Source: Pedobacter zeae
GTDB lineage: Bacteria; Bacteroidota; Bacteroidia; Sphingobacteriales; Sphingobacteriaceae
Length of the DNA: 64,000 nucleotides
NCBI RefSeq assembly: GCF_014196715.1
Contig: NZ_JACIEF010000005.1
Location: 1 to 64,000 of the forward strand
Direction: 5' to 3'
Position 1 is the first letter of the stretch. Every line of letters begins with the position of its first letter. Below the pieces are notes generated by a model. The model made no database searches, was not told where the DNA came from, and saw only the letters and a program-made list of their open reading frames with translations. The translations under genes were made by a program, and so were the position numbers. Shown here piece by piece: positions 8,700 to 17,024 of the stretch.

Positions 8700-9575
8700 T
8701 TAAATAATTTCTTTTTTAATGTAAGCGCAGCTGGCTGTAACCGATTCCAGTGGGTTTGGCTTGTAATTGGTTTCGTGCTCTACAAAAAAGTGTTTCATGC
8801 CCGAAAGCTTAGCATTGGCAAAAATAGATTTGAAGTTAATGGATCCGGTTCCTACTTCAGCATTTAATGCAGGGTTCGCTTTGTCCATATCCTTAACATG
8901 CCACATGGTAAAACGGCCAGGGTTTTCCTTAAACAATTTAATCGGATCGTTTCCTGAACGTACCACCCAATATAGGTCGAGTTCGAAATCGACTAGTTTT
9001 TTATCAGTACCTTTTAACAAAATTTCGTAACCGGTGGTATTGCCTATTTTGTCGAATTCGAAATTGTGGTTATGGTAGGCCAAACGGATGCCGGCGGCTT
9101 TACACATTTTAGCGGCTTCGTTTAACCTGGCTGCAATTTTTTTATAATCGTCGGCATTCTTTCTGATACTTGAATCCAACCACGGAACAGTTACATATTC
9201 GCTTTTAAGTACTTTTGCTGCCGCGATAGCTGCTTTTAGCTCAACGGTGTTGCCATCGCTTAAATAAGTACCTAAACCATAGTGACCGCTTGGGGCTTTT
9301 AATCCATTCGCATCCAATAACGCTTTAAATTCTTTAGGTGTTAATCCCCAAAACTGATCCTTTATTGAAAAACCATAGGTTTCCACTTCTTTAAAGCCAG
9401 CCTTGGCAATTTTTGCGATCGTTCCTTTTACATCTTTTGGCAATTCCTCTCTTAAAGAATATAATTGAAGGCCAACGGCTCTTTTATCAGCAGCAGCAAA
9501 AACAAAAGATGGAACCAACAGTGCTGCCGCTGCAGCCATACTGCTGTTTAATATAAAATTTCTTCTTGATATCAT
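8700..9575 (-). CDS. Tat-exported sugar isomerase/epimerase-fold protein (paralog 2)
   Basis: A 291-aa protein with the same fold and plan as its downstream neighbour: Tat motif SRRNFILNSS, then the barrel with YHNHNFEF, FELDLYWV, MWHVKDMD and FFVEHE carrying the metal ligands. Long segments are shared with paralog 1 (GLTPKEFKALLDANGL occurs in both), so the two arose by recent local duplication. The differences lie mainly at about residues 105-140, where loops near the barrel mouth may set specificity. It follows the HPI-like gene by 10 bases. It acts in the periplasm on an unphosphorylated sugar derivative by inference. Confidence 0.88.
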   Translation of the reverse strand: MISRRNFILNSSMAAAAALLVPSFVFAAADKRAVGLQLYSLREELPKDVKGTIAKIAKAGFKEVETYGFSIKDQFWGLTPKEFKALLDANGLKAPSGHYGLGTYLSDGNTVELKAAIAAAKVLKSEYVTVPWLDSSIRKNADDYKKIAARLNEAAKMCKAAGIRLAYHNHNFEFDKIGNTTGYEILLKGTDKKLVDFELDLYWVVRSGNDPIKLFKENPGRFTMWHVKDMDKANPALNAEVGTGSINFKSIFANAKLSGMKHFFVEHETNYKPNPLESVTASCAYIKKEII

Positions 9576-9585
9576 AGGTCTATTT

Positions 9586-10476
9586 TTAAATGTCGCAGAT
9601 GGTAACTGCCTTTTTTAAGGAAGCCATTTTATCTGCATTTTTAGGTAAAAATTCTTGCGCAACGAAACCTTTAAAGCCAGTTTCGGCAATGGCTTTCATA
9701 ATGGCAGGGTAGTATAGTTCCTGGGTATCGTCTATTTCATTACGGCCAGGTACACCGGCAGTATGGTAGTGGGCAATATACTGATGATAATCTTTGATGT
9801 TCCTGATTACATCGCCCTCATCTATCTGCATATGATAAATATCATATAACAATTTAAAGTTTTCCGAACCCACACGTTTACAAAGCTCGGCACCCCACGA
9901 GGTTCTGTCGCATTGGTAATCTTTATGGTTGATTTTGCTGTTTAGAAGCTCCATTACCAGAACAACATTGTGTTTTTCTGCCAAAGGAATTAACTGTTTC
10001 AAGCCTTTAACGCAATTGTTCCAGCCTGTTTCATCGTCTTTACCCCTTCGGTTACCGCTAAAGCAGATTAAGTTTTTATATCCGGCTTCGGCAACGAGCG
10101 GAATCATGGCAGTATAATTCTGAATCAGCTTTTCGTGAAATTTTTCATCGTTAAAACCATCCACCAAATTGATCTCGGCACCATTACACATGGTTGATTC
10201 TAAGCCATATTTTTTTAAGGTTGGCCAATCTTTAGGACCAACCAGATCAATCCCCTTAATGCCTATCTTTTTGGCTTCGATGCAGAGTGCTTCTAACTCG
10301 AAGCTGCTAAAACACCAACGGCAAACAGCATGATTAATATTTCCTTTTAGTTTAAGTGGCTGATCTGATTCTGATTTATCCATTGCTAAGGCTGATAGTC
10401 CTGATGAAACACCGATGGCAGCGGTACCTGCAACGATGTTTTTTAAAGCATTTCTTCTATTGATGTTTGAGGTCAT
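9586..10476 (-). CDS. Exported hydroxypyruvate-isomerase-like TIM barrel
   Basis: A 296-aa sugar isomerase-fold protein closest to the hydroxypyruvate isomerase branch. I choose the ATG at 10476, one base from the transporter stop at 10478. The longer frame back to 10557 overlaps the transporter and lacks sense. From this start a Tat-like signal appears, NINRRNALKNIVAGTAA. Metal ligands are visible: Glu in LVMELLNSK, Asp in LLYDIYHMQ, His in AHYHTAGVPGR and Glu in VAQEF. It is translated together with the transporter upstream and the duplicated isomerase genes downstream. The substrate is unknown, probably a keto sugar made by this operon. Confidence 0.85.
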   Translation of the reverse strand: MTSNINRRNALKNIVAGTAAIGVSSGLSALAMDKSESDQPLKLKGNINHAVCRWCFSSFELEALCIEAKKIGIKGIDLVGPKDWPTLKKYGLESTMCNGAEINLVDGFNDEKFHEKLIQNYTAMIPLVAEAGYKNLICFSGNRRGKDDETGWNNCVKGLKQLIPLAEKHNVVLVMELLNSKINHKDYQCDRTSWGAELCKRVGSENFKLLYDIYHMQIDEGDVIRNIKDYHQYIAHYHTAGVPGRNEIDDTQELYYPAIMKAIAETGFKGFVAQEFLPKNADKMASLKKAVTICDI

Positions 10477-10477
10477 G

Positions 10478-11716
10478 TTAAACTGTTTTAGTTTCAATTT
10501 CCGATTTGGTTTTATCATTGAACAGCAGTGCGAATAATAAGAAAACTGCCGCTGCAATTCCCGCAGGAATAATCCAAACCATTTTCCAATCGGTTACATT
10601 TCCGGTTTTGTACATATCTGTAATTAATCCGGCAACCTTAAAACCGATTAACATACCAAGGCCATAAGTTGCGAGGGTAATAATACCCTGCGCTGCACTT
10701 TTAAATTTTTCTCCGGCTTTTGAGTTGGTGTAAATCTGGCCGGAAACAAAAAAGAAATCGTAGCAAACACCATGAAGTGCAATCCCGATGATCAGCATAA
10801 AGCTTAAGCTGCCGGCATTACCATAAGCAAAAAGAAGATAACGGACTGCCCAGGCGAGCATACCCACTAAAATGGTTTTCTTAAAGCCGTATTTTGAAAA
10901 GAATACAGGAATTGCAAGCAAAAACAATGCTTCTGAAACCTGGCCTATAGCCATTTTACCCGTTGGGTTAGAAACTTTAATATCTGCCAGGAAAAGGCCT
11001 GCATTTTGATAATAGAAGGCCAATGGGATACAGATCAGGATAGAAGAAATAAAGAAAACAGCAAAATTTTTATCTTTTAATAATTTTAATGCATCTAATC
11101 CTAAAATGTCGCCTAGTTTTATTTTTTCATCTTTTGCAACCTTTGGAGGAGTAGCCGGTAAAGTAAAGCTGAATAAACCTAATGCAAGAGAGGCGATACC
11201 AGCCATTAAAAAGGTACTTTTTAGTAGCCCAGCCTGTATTCCTTCCGGAGAATCCCAGTGGAACGCAAAACTGATCAATAAACCAGCAATAATCCAACCG
11301 ATTGTACCAAATACCCTGATGTTTGCAAATTCTTTTTCTGCATCTTTCATCTGATTAAAAGAAACCGAATTTACCAGTGCAAGGGTTGGCATGAACAAAA
11401 TCATATAAGCTAAAACGTAAGGGTAGAAAACACTTACATCTGGTGCACTGTACATCTGGTACATTAAAATAGCACCAATAATGTGTAGAACACCTAAAAT
11501 CCTTTCAGCGTTAAAATACCTGTCGGCAATAAGGCCTATAATAAACGGAGCAATAATAGCTCCCCATGACTGTGTCGAAAATACAGAACCAATTTCAGAA
11601 TTGGTTGCCTTTAAGTTATTGTTTAAAAAAGCTCCTAAAGTTACAAACCATGCGCCCCAGATAAAAAATTCAAGGAACATCATGGCAGAAAGTTTAAAGC
11701 GAGTAGTGCTATTCAT
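10478..11716 (-). CDS. MFS transporter, nucleoside:H+ symporter (NHS) family
   Basis: A 412-aa inner-membrane transporter with about twelve segments, of the NHS branch of the major facilitator superfamily (NupG/XapB-like). The N terminus (FKLSAMMFLEFFIWGAWFV) is typical of that branch. In Bacteroidota and Planctomycetes such proteins often sit beside Gfo/Idh/MocA and DUF1080 genes, where a sugar cargo is more likely than a nucleoside. It is followed after one base by the HPI-like gene. A word-repeat array separates it from the DUF1080 gene upstream. I infer uptake of a sugar produced in the periplasm. Confidence 0.88.
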   Translation of the reverse strand: MNSTTRFKLSAMMFLEFFIWGAWFVTLGAFLNNNLKATNSEIGSVFSTQSWGAIIAPFIIGLIADRYFNAERILGVLHIIGAILMYQMYSAPDVSVFYPYVLAYMILFMPTLALVNSVSFNQMKDAEKEFANIRVFGTIGWIIAGLLISFAFHWDSPEGIQAGLLKSTFLMAGIASLALGLFSFTLPATPPKVAKDEKIKLGDILGLDALKLLKDKNFAVFFISSILICIPLAFYYQNAGLFLADIKVSNPTGKMAIGQVSEALFLLAIPVFFSKYGFKKTILVGMLAWAVRYLLFAYGNAGSLSFMLIIGIALHGVCYDFFFVSGQIYTNSKAGEKFKSAAQGIITLATYGLGMLIGFKVAGLITDMYKTGNVTDWKMVWIIPAGIAAAVFLLFALLFNDKTKSEIETKTV

Positions 11717-11729
11717 TTGGTTTATATGA

Positions 11730-11880
11730 GGGTTGTATTAAGGTGTAAGGTTAAAGGTAAAGGGGAGATGAGGTTAATGCGAAAACGGGTAACTTACGCT
11801 TTCCCGCTCTCTAACTTTAATATATAATTAAAGTGCAAGGGAGAAAGCTCTCGGCCTTTTCCCTTGCGCCTGCAACCTCT
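11730..11880 (-). repeat. Polarised word-repeat array between DUF1080 and transporter genes
   Basis: On the transcribed strand AGG-type words follow the DUF1080 stop codon, and CCT-type words (CCTTTACCTTTAACCTTACACC) approach the transporter start. An inner hairpin pairs GCAAGGGA at 11837-11844 region with TCCCTTGC about 25 bases away. No gene is present. Confidence 0.6.
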
Positions 11881-12561
11881 TTATAGTTCTTTAATAGAGA
11901 TGTTTTTGTACCACACTTCATCACCGTGGTCTTGTAAAGCGATTTTACCGGTTTTGAAAGTACCCCAGTTTTCCCAGTTGGCAAATTTACTGCCTGCAAC
12001 AAGCTTTTTCCAGTTATCGTCCCAAAGGGTGGTTTTTACTACTTCAACACCATTTAATATCAAAGTTAGCTTGCCTTTTTTGCTGATAATTTCTGCTTTA
12101 TTCCATTCACCAACAGGTTTAACCGGTTCTGATGAGCTTTTTACCAGGTCATATAAATCACCAGCACGGTGTTTGGTTATTTTTCCATCTGGGTGACCAT
12201 CGTTATCAATGACCTGCATTTCCAACCCGGTTGAATAGGTAGCATGGTATTTAGGTTCTTCATGAACGTAAAAAACAAGACCGCTATTTGCTTTTGGAGC
12301 CACTTTCCATTCATATTTCAAATGGAAATCGCCGTATTCTTTGTCGGTAACTAAATCGCCACCGCCATTAGGGCCTTTTTTAGCCAGGTCTAAGTGTAAT
12401 GCCCCATCCTGAACTTGCCAGGCGCTACCAACGGTAGTTTTGTTGTAAGTATGCCAACCCGTGGTGGTTTTACCATCGAAAAGCGGTTTAAAACCCTTTT
12501 GGGCTTTTGATATTTGCGTAACTGCCAGCATGATGCAAGCAGAAAGAAAGATTTTTTTCAT
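11881..12561 (-). CDS. DUF1080 / 3-keto-disaccharide hydrolase family protein
   Basis: A 226-aa secreted protein of Pfam family 3keto-disac_hyd (formerly DUF1080), a concanavalin-like beta sandwich. It has an ordinary signal peptide ending near ISKAQ. The domain starts FKPLFDGKTTTGWHTY and includes the conserved LVTDKEYGDFHLKYEWKV and SGLVFYVHE segments. Characterised members hydrolyse glycosides whose sugar has been oxidised at C3. Its place between an exported Gfo/Idh/MocA protein and a sugar transporter fits that role. The exact bond cleaved is unknown. Confidence 0.92.
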   Translation of the reverse strand: MKKIFLSACIMLAVTQISKAQKGFKPLFDGKTTTGWHTYNKTTVGSAWQVQDGALHLDLAKKGPNGGGDLVTDKEYGDFHLKYEWKVAPKANSGLVFYVHEEPKYHATYSTGLEMQVIDNDGHPDGKITKHRAGDLYDLVKSSSEPVKPVGEWNKAEIISKKGKLTLILNGVEVVKTTLWDDNWKKLVAGSKFANWENWGTFKTGKIALQDHGDEVWYKNISIKEL

Positions 12562-12578
12562 ATTTTTTTTAAATTAAA

Positions 12579-12604
12579 CCTCGTAGATTTTAAAACCTAT
12601 CAGG
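12579..12604. repeat. Degenerate CCTCGTAG...TTTTAAAA palindrome
   Basis: A 26-base imperfect palindrome in the 52-base gap between the Gfo/Idh/MocA stop and the DUF1080 start. Its centre is TTTTAAAA and its ends are CCT and AGG. It shares the plan of the copies at 7783-7807 and 27457-27477. Confidence 0.5.
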
Positions 12605-12613
12605 TTTGGGAAA

Positions 12614-14071
12614 TTAAAGGGTTAAATTGTTCCAGCCTTTACGGTATTCGCGCTTTACAAACTGGTTTGCTTCGTCGAAATTGGTTACTTTCATATTATC
12701 GTTATCCCAAAGCATTTTAATGTACCTGCCAGGGTAGGTAACTTTATCGTTTACCGTTTTTTGGATATCGAAACTCCTGATGGCCAGGTTAGCCATCAAC
12801 AATGCTTCCGTTAGCGGACCTGCAATTTCGAAAGGCGAACTCACTTCCTGCTTGCCATAACCGGCAATTGCTGCTTCAACCCATTGTTTGTAATGCCCGT
12901 TTGCACCATCAGGTACGCGGGTGTATTTTGGTTCCACTTTAATGTCTTTGTTTTTACTTAAAGGCAATAATTTTGGATTTGCGCTATACGTTTCGCACAT
13001 CATTTTACCTTTTGTTCCAATAAAGAGGGTACCGTTACCGCCATCGCCAAAAGTTTCGTTTGCCTCTAATTCTTCAGGGCGTTCGGGTTGGATACCACCG
13101 TCCATCCAGTGTAAAGTAATATCGCCTTCGGTTTTATTCGTTTTAGGGAATTTTAAGGTAACATGACTTGATGGAGGACAGCTTTCAGGGAAATAACCAC
13201 GTTTAAATTCGTCTACGTAAACAGAACCTACACTTGCCTCAACTTCCTTGGCATATTTTAAATTTAATACGCTAAACGGAGCTTCGATTAGGTGGCAGCC
13301 CATGTCGCCCAAGGCACCGGTTCCATAATCCCACCAGCCGCGCCAGTTAAAAGGAACCAATTTATCAACAAAATCCTTGTCAGGAGCTGTTCCCAGCCAT
13401 AAATTCCAGTCTAATTCTTTAGGAATTTCTGCTTTTTTGCTTGGCCATGGAATGCCTTGCGGCCAAACCGGACGGTTAGTCCAGGCATAAACCGTATGTA
13501 CGTCGCCGATTAAACCGGCTTCGTACCATTCTTTCATTTGGCGCGGACCGTCGTTTGATGCACCCTGATTACCCATCTGTGTAACCACTTTATATTTTTT
13601 AGCAGCTGCGGTTAGTATACGCGCTTCATAAATATCGTGTGTTAAAGGTTTTTGCACGTAAACATGTTTGCCCAGCTGCATGGCTGCTAAAGCCTGGATG
13701 GCATGGTTATGATCGGGAGTAGAAACCGATACAGCGTCGAAGTGCTTATGCTCTTTATCCAGCATCTCGCGCCAGTCTTTATAGTATTTTGCTTTAGGGA
13801 AAGCTTTTACACTATTGGCTGCACGGCGGTCGTCAACATCACATAAAAAAGCAATGTTTGCTTTTCCGCTTTTGTTGAACATTTCCAAATCGCTTTGTCC
13901 TTTTCCTCCAACACCGATACCGGCAACCAATAAACGGTCGCTTGGTGCTAAATAACCTGGGCCACCTAAAACATGGCGGGGTACAATCATAAAAGCAGCG
14001 GCAGCTATAGCTGTGGTTTTAATAAAATCACGGCGGTTGCTCGTGTTTTTATTTTCTTGCTCCGTTTTCAT
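12614..14071 (-). CDS. Tat-exported Gfo/Idh/MocA family oxidoreductase
   Basis: A 485-aa protein with a Tat signal (SNRRDFIKTTAIAAAAF) followed by a Rossmann domain (GIGVGGKG) and the catalytic-lysine motif in VQKPLTHD, here Gln-Lys-Pro instead of Glu-Lys-Pro. The C-terminal half is the usual alpha/beta sheet domain. Exported members of this family are thought to carry a tightly bound NAD(P), since the cofactor is not free in the periplasm. It may oxidise, reduce or epimerise a glycoside at C3. It lies between cytochrome c and DUF1080 genes in the operon. The sugar is unknown. Confidence 0.9.
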   Translation of the reverse strand: MKTEQENKNTSNRRDFIKTTAIAAAAFMIVPRHVLGGPGYLAPSDRLLVAGIGVGGKGQSDLEMFNKSGKANIAFLCDVDDRRAANSVKAFPKAKYYKDWREMLDKEHKHFDAVSVSTPDHNHAIQALAAMQLGKHVYVQKPLTHDIYEARILTAAAKKYKVVTQMGNQGASNDGPRQMKEWYEAGLIGDVHTVYAWTNRPVWPQGIPWPSKKAEIPKELDWNLWLGTAPDKDFVDKLVPFNWRGWWDYGTGALGDMGCHLIEAPFSVLNLKYAKEVEASVGSVYVDEFKRGYFPESCPPSSHVTLKFPKTNKTEGDITLHWMDGGIQPERPEELEANETFGDGGNGTLFIGTKGKMMCETYSANPKLLPLSKNKDIKVEPKYTRVPDGANGHYKQWVEAAIAGYGKQEVSSPFEIAGPLTEALLMANLAIRSFDIQKTVNDKVTYPGRYIKMLWDNDNMKVTNFDEANQFVKREYRKGWNNLTL

Positions 14072-14103
14072 AGGCGGTAAATTGATTAGTTAATCGGTTA
14101 AGA

Positions 14104-14487
14104 TTACTTTTTTAAAGATAAAATATACTTTACCATTAATTTTGCGTCATCTTTTTTAAGCGTAGCATGAGCGGTCATCGGCATATTGCCCCAAACTCCT
14201 GTTCCACCTTTAATGATTTTATCGGCTAACATGTTGATGTTTTTTTCGGTAGCCGGATATTTTTTTGCAATGTCTACGTAAGCAGGGCCAATAATTTTGT
14301 TGGTTTTGTTGTGGCAGCCCAGGCAGTCTGATTTATTGATCAGTTTTTCACCCGGATTGGATTGAAAAGCAGCATGGTTGGTCATTGTTGCCGTTGCTAC
14401 CACGGTTTTCTCTTTCGCTAAATCGGCTTTTGTAAACGACGCCATAAAAACGACTACAGCGCCTAAAATTAAAAATGTTTTTTTCAT
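14104..14487 (-). CDS. Small periplasmic class I cytochrome c
   Basis: A 127-aa cytochrome c551/c552-type protein with a signal peptide and one haem-binding motif, CLGCH, at residues 55-59. The distal methionine is probably in GNMPMTAH near residue 102-104. Length and fold fit a mobile electron carrier. In sugar 3-dehydrogenases of the GMC type a cytochrome c takes electrons from the flavoprotein. This gene lies in the same operon as a GMC subunit and its small subunit, so I infer it links their oxidation to the respiratory chain. Confidence 0.92.
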   Translation of the reverse strand: MKKTFLILGAVVVFMASFTKADLAKEKTVVATATMTNHAAFQSNPGEKLINKSDCLGCHNKTNKIIGPAYVDIAKKYPATEKNINMLADKIIKGGTGVWGNMPMTAHATLKKDDAKLMVKYILSLKK

Positions 14488-14574
14488 GTGTTGTGTGTTG
14501 TTTTAATTGCAATCAAGCATGTACAAGCGGTAATATTTTAGTTCTTTGTTGCTCATACAGACTTTCATGTGTTG

Positions 14575-15633
14575 TTATTCTTGTAATCCTAATATTCTTT
14601 TATTGAAAGCGCTATCGCTACCTGATGCAGCAAAATCATCAAATGCTTTATCGGTTACGTTAATGATATTCTTTTTGATGAACTCTGCGCCTTCGCGGGC
14701 ACCATCCTGCTGGTTTTTAATGCAGCATTCCCATTCCATAACGGCCCAACCTTTAAAATCATATTGGGCTAATTTACTAAAAATGGTTTTAAAATCAACT
14801 TGCCCATCTCCGGGTGAGCGGTAGCGTCCGGCGCGGTTTGCCCAACTTTGGTATCCACCAAAAGTGCCTTGTTTGCCTGTAGGGTTAAATTCTGCGTCCT
14901 TTACATGGAAGGCTTTGATGCGTTCGTGGTAAAAATCGATGTATTGAATGTAATCCAATTGTTGCAACACAAAGTGAGATGGGTCGTACAATAAGCATGC
15001 CCGGGGGTGATTATTTGCCGCAGCGAGGAACATTTCGTAGGTTTCGCCATCAAATAAATCTTCTCCGGGGTGTATCTCGTAACAAACATCAACACCACAT
15101 TGGTCGAATTCGTTTAAGATTGGTGTCCATCGTTTTGCCAGTTCTGCAAAACCTTCTTCAACCAATCCTGCCGGACGTTGCGGCCAGGGGTGGAAATATT
15201 GCCACAATAAAGAACCACTAAAGGTTGCATGTGCGTTTAAGCCGAGGTTTTGTGATGCTTTGGCAGCATATTTCATTTGTTGTACAGCCCATTCTGTTCT
15301 TGCTTTCGGGTTTTTATGTAATTCTTTTGGTGCAAATGCATCAAACAGGTCATCATAGGCAGGGTGAACTGCAACCAGCTGGCCTTGGAGGTGTGTAGAC
15401 AGTTCGGTAATTTCTAAGCCATAACTGGCAATTTTACCTTTCAATTCGTCTGCATAAGTTTTGCTTTCAGCAGCCTTCTGAAGATCGATAAACCTTGCAT
15501 CTAACGTTGGCATCTGGATTCCTTTGAAACCTAATCCTGCTGCCCATTTGCAGATACTATCTAAAGAATTAAATGGGGCTTCGTCGCTTATAAATTGTGC
15601 TAAAAATACTGCTGGTCCTTTTATCGTTGTCAT
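14575..15633 (-). CDS. Cytosolic sugar isomerase/epimerase-fold protein
   Basis: A 352-aa xylose-isomerase-like TIM barrel without a signal peptide, so it is cytoplasmic, unlike the four exported relatives in this island. Metal ligands are seen as Glu in VCYEIHPGED, Asp in LLYDPSHF, His in KAFHVKDAEF and Glu in VMEWECC. It ends 9 bases after the Gfo/Idh/MocA stop and the two are surely co-expressed. Such pairs occur in inositol, levoglucosan and 3-keto glycoside breakdown. I infer that it processes the imported 3-keto sugar. Confidence 0.9.
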   Translation of the reverse strand: MTTIKGPAVFLAQFISDEAPFNSLDSICKWAAGLGFKGIQMPTLDARFIDLQKAAESKTYADELKGKIASYGLEITELSTHLQGQLVAVHPAYDDLFDAFAPKELHKNPKARTEWAVQQMKYAAKASQNLGLNAHATFSGSLLWQYFHPWPQRPAGLVEEGFAELAKRWTPILNEFDQCGVDVCYEIHPGEDLFDGETYEMFLAAANNHPRACLLYDPSHFVLQQLDYIQYIDFYHERIKAFHVKDAEFNPTGKQGTFGGYQSWANRAGRYRSPGDGQVDFKTIFSKLAQYDFKGWAVMEWECCIKNQQDGAREGAEFIKKNIINVTDKAFDDFAASGSDSAFNKRILGLQE

Positions 15634-15642
15634 GCCGGATGA

Positions 15643-16800
15643 TTATAATTTATAGTCGAACCATTTTTGATCTGATTGGCTTGAAGCCACTACATTTTCG
15701 ATGAATGCCATCCCCCTGATACCGTCTGCTGTGCCAGGAAAATCGAGCATTTCTGCAGTAGGCTGCTCATGGTTTAATTTTGCATTTACCGTAAGAGCAA
15801 AGTTTCTATAAATGTTGGCAAATGCCTCTAAATAACCTTCTGGGTGACCGCCCGGGGTACGGGTATTGTGTTTTGCAAAACTACCCATATAACCATTGCC
15901 GGTTCTGTAGATCTGGGCAGGAGCATTTAACCATCTTACAATTAGCGTATTTGGTTCCATCTGGTGCCATTCCAAACCACCTTTTTCGCCATATACCCTG
16001 ATTTTTAGAGCGTTTTCTTCGCCGGCGGCAATTTGTGAAGCTACCAATACACCGTTGGCTCCGTTATCGAATTTCAACAGCACGTTGCCATCATCATCAA
16101 TAGCTCTTCCAGGTACGACAATGTTTAAGTCGGCGCAGATTTTGGTTATTTTCAATCCGGAGATATACTCGGCAAGGTGTGCTGCATGTGTGCCAATATC
16201 GCCCATACAACCGCTTTTACCGGTTTTAGATGGGTCGGTACGCCATGCTGCCTGTGCATTTCCTTCGCGCTCAGAAAGTGTGCTTAGCCAACCTTGAGGA
16301 TATTCTACTACAATTTTGCGGATGGCACCCAGTTCGCCCTCTTTTACCATCTGTTTGGCCTGCTTAACCATAGGATAACCAGAATAGGTATGCGTTAAAC
16401 AAAGGGTTAAGCCGGTTTCTTCTACTTTAGCCTGTAACTGTTTAGCCTCTTCCAAGGTTAAAGTCATTGGTTTTTCTATTACCACATTGAAACCTTTATC
16501 CAAAGCCATCATGGCTGGTGCAAAGTGCGCAAAATTTGGGGTAACAATGGTTACAAAATCAATTCTTTCGTCTGCTGGCAACTCACTTTCCTTGGTCAGC
16601 ATTTCTTCGTAATTATTGTAGATCCTGTTGTCTGGAAGAAAAAGCATTTTTCCCGATTCGTATCCCACTTCAGGATTTACACTTAAAGCACCTGCAGATA
16701 ATTCAATTAGGCCATCCATGTTAGCGGCCAAACGGTGTACGGCACCGATAAAGGCGTCTTTTCCACCGCCTATCATGCCCATTCTTAATTTTCTTTTCAT
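15643..16800 (-). CDS. Cytosolic Gfo/Idh/MocA family dehydrogenase
   Basis: A 385-aa NAD(P)-dependent oxidoreductase with no signal peptide. The Rossmann motif is GMIGGGKDAFIG at residues 8-19 and the catalytic Lys lies in VIEKPMTL. The conserved histidine region is DIGTHAAHLAEY. It is distinct from the exported family member downstream: shorter, and with the canonical EKP motif. A likely task is reduction of a 3-keto sugar to the normal sugar, as in levoglucosan and trehalose 3-keto pathways. It is coupled to the isomerase-fold gene 9 bases downstream. Substrate not determined. Confidence 0.9.
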   Translation of the reverse strand: MKRKLRMGMIGGGKDAFIGAVHRLAANMDGLIELSAGALSVNPEVGYESGKMLFLPDNRIYNNYEEMLTKESELPADERIDFVTIVTPNFAHFAPAMMALDKGFNVVIEKPMTLTLEEAKQLQAKVEETGLTLCLTHTYSGYPMVKQAKQMVKEGELGAIRKIVVEYPQGWLSTLSEREGNAQAAWRTDPSKTGKSGCMGDIGTHAAHLAEYISGLKITKICADLNIVVPGRAIDDDGNVLLKFDNGANGVLVASQIAAGEENALKIRVYGEKGGLEWHQMEPNTLIVRWLNAPAQIYRTGNGYMGSFAKHNTRTPGGHPEGYLEAFANIYRNFALTVNAKLNHEQPTAEMLDFPGTADGIRGMAFIENVVASSQSDQKWFDYKL

Positions 16801-17024
16801 TTTGTAAAGGTGTGAGGTTTAAGGTTAAAGGTTTAGGATGATTTTCCTATGCCTTACATCTTTTACCTCTTGCTCTGTTTTTTATTAGGTTTTGTGTTAT
16901 GCTTTAAAGTAATTCGTCTGTTTATGCTACCTTAAAAAGGTTCAGGGTAAAAGGTTTAAGATTTTCGGCTTATTAAACCTTATACCTTACGCCTTCTACC
17001 TCGAACCTTAAGCTTTAAACCTTT
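16801..17024 (-). repeat. Polarised word-repeat array between GMC and Gfo/Idh/MocA genes
   Basis: The whole 224-base gap from the GMC stop codon to the Gfo start is made of degenerate AAGGT/ACCTT words. Inverted pairs include AAGGTTC (16937-16943) with GAACCTT (17003-17009) and AAGGTTTAA (16951-16959) with TTAAACCTT (16973-16981). No reading frame is present. Confidence 0.75.

Noticed and set aside
7819-9575. Frameshifted or decayed copies of one isomerase gene
   Set aside because: Both tandem genes are full length with intact Tat signals and metal ligands.
10477-10557. Extended N terminus of the HPI-like protein
   Set aside because: It overlaps the transporter gene; the ATG at 10476 gives a signal peptide and one-base spacing.
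16801-17024. CRISPR-like array
   Set aside because: Words are degenerate and not separated by regular spacers, inverted copies are present, and there are no cas genes.
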